From: Euperipatoides rowelli
Taxonomy: Eukaryota > Onychophora > Udeonychophora > Euonychophora > Peripatopsidae
Reading direction: 5' to 3' (one strand)
DNA length: 11,841 bases
Assembly (NCBI GenBank): GCA_003024985.2
Contig: PXIH01S0001308.1
Shown: positions 10,364 through 11,841 of the stretch, in pieces
Layout: the number at the start of each line of letters is the position of its first letter
Position numbering within the stretch: position 1 is the stretch's first letter
Position numbers and translations under genes: made by a program
The notes under the pieces: generated by a model
Databases searched by the model: none
The model's input: the letters and a program-made list of their open reading frames with translations, nothing else
What the model was told of the DNA's origin: nothing

Positions 10364-10618
10364 TGTAGAGGGTGCTGCCCTCTAATGACCTGTCGTATCT
10401 TTACATTGCTTATTATTTTGCTTACAGTAGTTGGAGCCTGGAGGGCAGCCACCCGCTAGAATCTATGTACCGCCTTATACTGTATATTATTTTACCAGGC
10501 ATGAGGCTTATTATTTGTATCCTGTTTTCATATCATTAGCAATAGAACCAGTATTCAATAAACGTCTGTTTCATACTGTCAGCAAGTGTCCTCGCCATTA
10601 CTATTATTTCACATCACA
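10364..10618 (+). mobile_element. Probable solo LTR nested in the hAT element
   Basis: The block begins TGTAGAGGG and ends CATCACA, giving the TG...CA ends of a retroelement LTR at about 255 bp. An AATAAA polyadenylation signal at 10557-10562 sits about 55 bases before the end, in the position expected for R/U5, and the block is much less A/T-rich than its surroundings. The TGTAGAGGG...CCCTCTAATGACC start resembles Gypsy-type LTRs I have seen in invertebrates. No primer-binding site, internal coding region or second LTR is present, and the flanking bases (TGCAT and TTCTT) do not form a clear target duplication. The open frame 10431-10673 runs through it but is not a recognisable protein. Confidence 0.45.
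10370..10454. repeat. Inverted repeat inside the LTR-like block
   Basis: GGGTGCTGCCCTC at 10370-10382 is the reverse complement of GAGGGCAGCCACCC at 10441-10454 apart from one extra base. The loop is 58 bases. The left arm is also self-complementary at its ends (GAGGG...CCCTC). Confidence 0.7.
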
Positions 10619-10654
10619 TTCTTTAGTGGGTCTACCCCCTCTGGGCTATATTCA

Positions 10655-10822
10655 CTATAATATACAGTATTAATGTATATACAGTATATATACTATGTAT
10701 ATATATACAGTATATACAGTAGTATATATACTATGTATATATATATATATAGTGTAGGCTATTATTTATATACAGTATATATACTATGTATATATAAATA
10801 TATACAGTATATATATATAAAA
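10655..10822. repeat. TA-rich minisatellite with TACAGTA/ACTATGTA units
   Basis: Three related units of the form TACAGTATATATACTATGTA followed by TA repeats begin near 10680, 10717 and 10771. Further TACAGTA copies lie at 10663, 10706, 10715 and 10803. One interruption, GTGTAGGCTATTATT, lies near 10752-10766. It lies wholly inside the hAT element. Confidence 0.8.
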
Positions 10823-10992
10823 ATATAAATAAAATACCTTCTTAAATACAAAGTTACAAACATTACAAAAAAAAATACCTTTTAAAAAATCTACCCCCTC
10901 TCCTCCCCATTGTATGGCTCTTTTGGATTAGGTTTTTTTTTTTAAATCTGATCAATAATGGCTCTTGACTCAAAAAAGGTTGCCGACCCCTG

Positions 10993-11000
10993 ATCTAATT
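10993..11000. repeat. Right target-site duplication of hAT element
   Basis: ATCTAATT immediately follows the terminal GACCCCTG and pairs with 9865-9872. Removing the element and one copy should give the empty site. Confidence 0.7.
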
Positions 11001-11690
11001 TGTATTATTGTTTATATAAAATAAATAGACACAACTGTACACACGTTTATTCATTACTGTACAGTATATTTATGAAAATTACTGATTCGGATAACAGACA
11101 TTTGGACTGGAGAATTCCAGACTAGATTAATTTTATTATGTTTATTTTAGCAATTAAGAATATAATTGCTTTTATTTATTTACTAGTTTAAAAGCCAATT
11201 TTGTTCCTCCTTAGCTTGCTATAACAGCGACATCTATGGACAGAAAATAGAGCAGACATCATGATCAAAGTGACCAAACCTCCCTTTTATTATAATAGAT
11301 AGATTTTTTTTAATTAACTGATTCCAATTGCTGTGATTAATTTAAGTTTTTAATTAATAATCCTTTAACCTTTTTAAATATTGTTAACATTAAAAGGAAT
11401 AATTTTGATGGCATTTGACTTGTTCAGTTCCGAAAGTACTGTATATAATATTCGTTTTGGATTGTTTCCCTGTTATTTTTTTAAAATTGGATAAAGCTAC
11501 ACGTGCACCAATAGGCTTGATTTATACAGAATTGAATATCTAAAAAAAATGAGCCATATATTGTACAAGCTTTATCAAATGAATACATTTTTATTTTTTA
11601 TTGCCTTGGCAATTTTGCTATTTTTTTCTACAAACAACTTCAACATCTTCTGATGTAACAAAGTGTTTAAGCCAATTTTTATAATTAACC

Positions 11691-11712
11691 TACGAGCGGT
11701 CGCGCTTTCGTA
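11691..11712. other. CpG-dense hairpin-forming stretch
   Basis: Five CpG dinucleotides fall at 11693, 11697, 11701, 11703 and 11709 in an intron otherwise nearly free of them. TACGA at the left pairs with TCGTA at the right, and GCG with CGC inside, giving a small bulged hairpin. Its function is unknown; it could be a young repeat remnant. Confidence 0.5.
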
Positions 11713-11841
11713 AAATTTACAACAAATTCAATTTTTTATAAAATTGTCTATGTGTATGGACTTGTAGGTTTATCTTTGCCTTCTATTCTTAAAACTTACA
11801 CCCCACTACAATGTTGGTAGGTTTTTACCATGCACATAGCC

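Larger units (their letters stand above)
9873..10992. mobile_element. Non-autonomous hAT element with 8-bp target duplication
   Basis: The left end reads CAGTGGTCGGC, and the right end, read inward, is CAGGGGTCGGC, matching at 10 of 11 bases. CAGGGGTCGGCAACC is a familiar end of animal hAT elements. The right subterminal region carries repeated GGCTCTT words (10914 and 10960), and the left has related CGCTCTTTGG. Flanks of 8 bp, ATATAATT (9865-9872) and ATCTAATT (10993-11000), match at 7 of 8, as expected for a hAT target-site duplication. The 1120-bp interior has no transposase. Its two open frames of 80 codons are chance or come from the nested repeats. Two later insertions sit inside it: the LTR-like block and the TA-rich minisatellite. 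Confidence 0.8.
9327..11841 (+). other. eIF3e: 5' part of the next eIF3e intron (partial)
   Basis: The intron starts at GTAAGT (9327) after a phase-0 exon and runs off the window. 9327-9864 is plain A/T-rich sequence with long homopolymers: 24 T at 9658-9681, 15 A at 9698-9712 and 11 T at 9720-9730. A composite hAT insertion occupies 9865-11000. From 11001 to 11690 I see nothing definite except a string matching AGCGACATCTATGG near 11226, which looks like a transposon remnant. A CpG cluster sits at 11691-11712. Confidence 0.85.

Noticed and set aside
10431-10673. 80-codon + strand open frame
   Set aside because: It runs through the LTR-like block and into the minisatellite. No retroelement protein motif is visible.
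11225-11239. CAGCGACATCTATGG, similar to a word often seen in arthropod repeats
   Set aside because: Too short to assign to any element.

Overview
The window is a piece of an animal nuclear genome, most likely an arthropod and possibly a decapod crustacean (inference). It is very A+T rich and CpG poor, and almost all of it is intron. The only host gene seen is eIF3e (Int6/eIF3-S6), the PCI-domain subunit of translation initiation factor 3, on the + strand. Two adjacent internal exons are present: 851-968 (phase-2 acceptor, phase-0 donor) and 9225-9326 (phase 0 at both ends). Spliced, they give one uninterrupted segment of the conserved PCI half of the protein. The arthropod suggestion rests on my recollection that the short basic stretch after VITNK resembles insect proteins more than vertebrate ones.

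Layout: 1-850 is the end of an upstream intron, with a small tandem duplication at 176-278. 969-9224 is one 8.26-kb intron. It holds a possible TTAA-flanked decayed transposon (1864-2620), a 39-bp direct repeat (2943-3020), a 40-50-bp repeat family found as a tandem array (5620-5736) and as a close inverted pair (6845-6953), a heavily mutated hAT-like transposase pseudogene (about 7383-8380), and a long nested palindrome at the pseudogene's 3' edge (8372-8456). 9327-11841 is the start of the next intron. It holds a well-bounded non-autonomous hAT element (9873-10992) with an 8-bp target duplication. Inside that element lie a probable solo LTR (10364-10618) and a TA-rich minisatellite (10655-10822).

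Across everything from about position 1550 on, the heptamer TACTGTA (or its complement TACAGTA) occurs about 40 times by hand count. Roughly three would be expected from base composition. This is the strongest pattern not explained by ordinary features.

No complete functional protein gene, rRNA, tRNA or CRISPR array was seen, and nothing looks like a working novel system. Apart from the two eIF3e exons, the open reading frames in the window are chance or transposon-derived.
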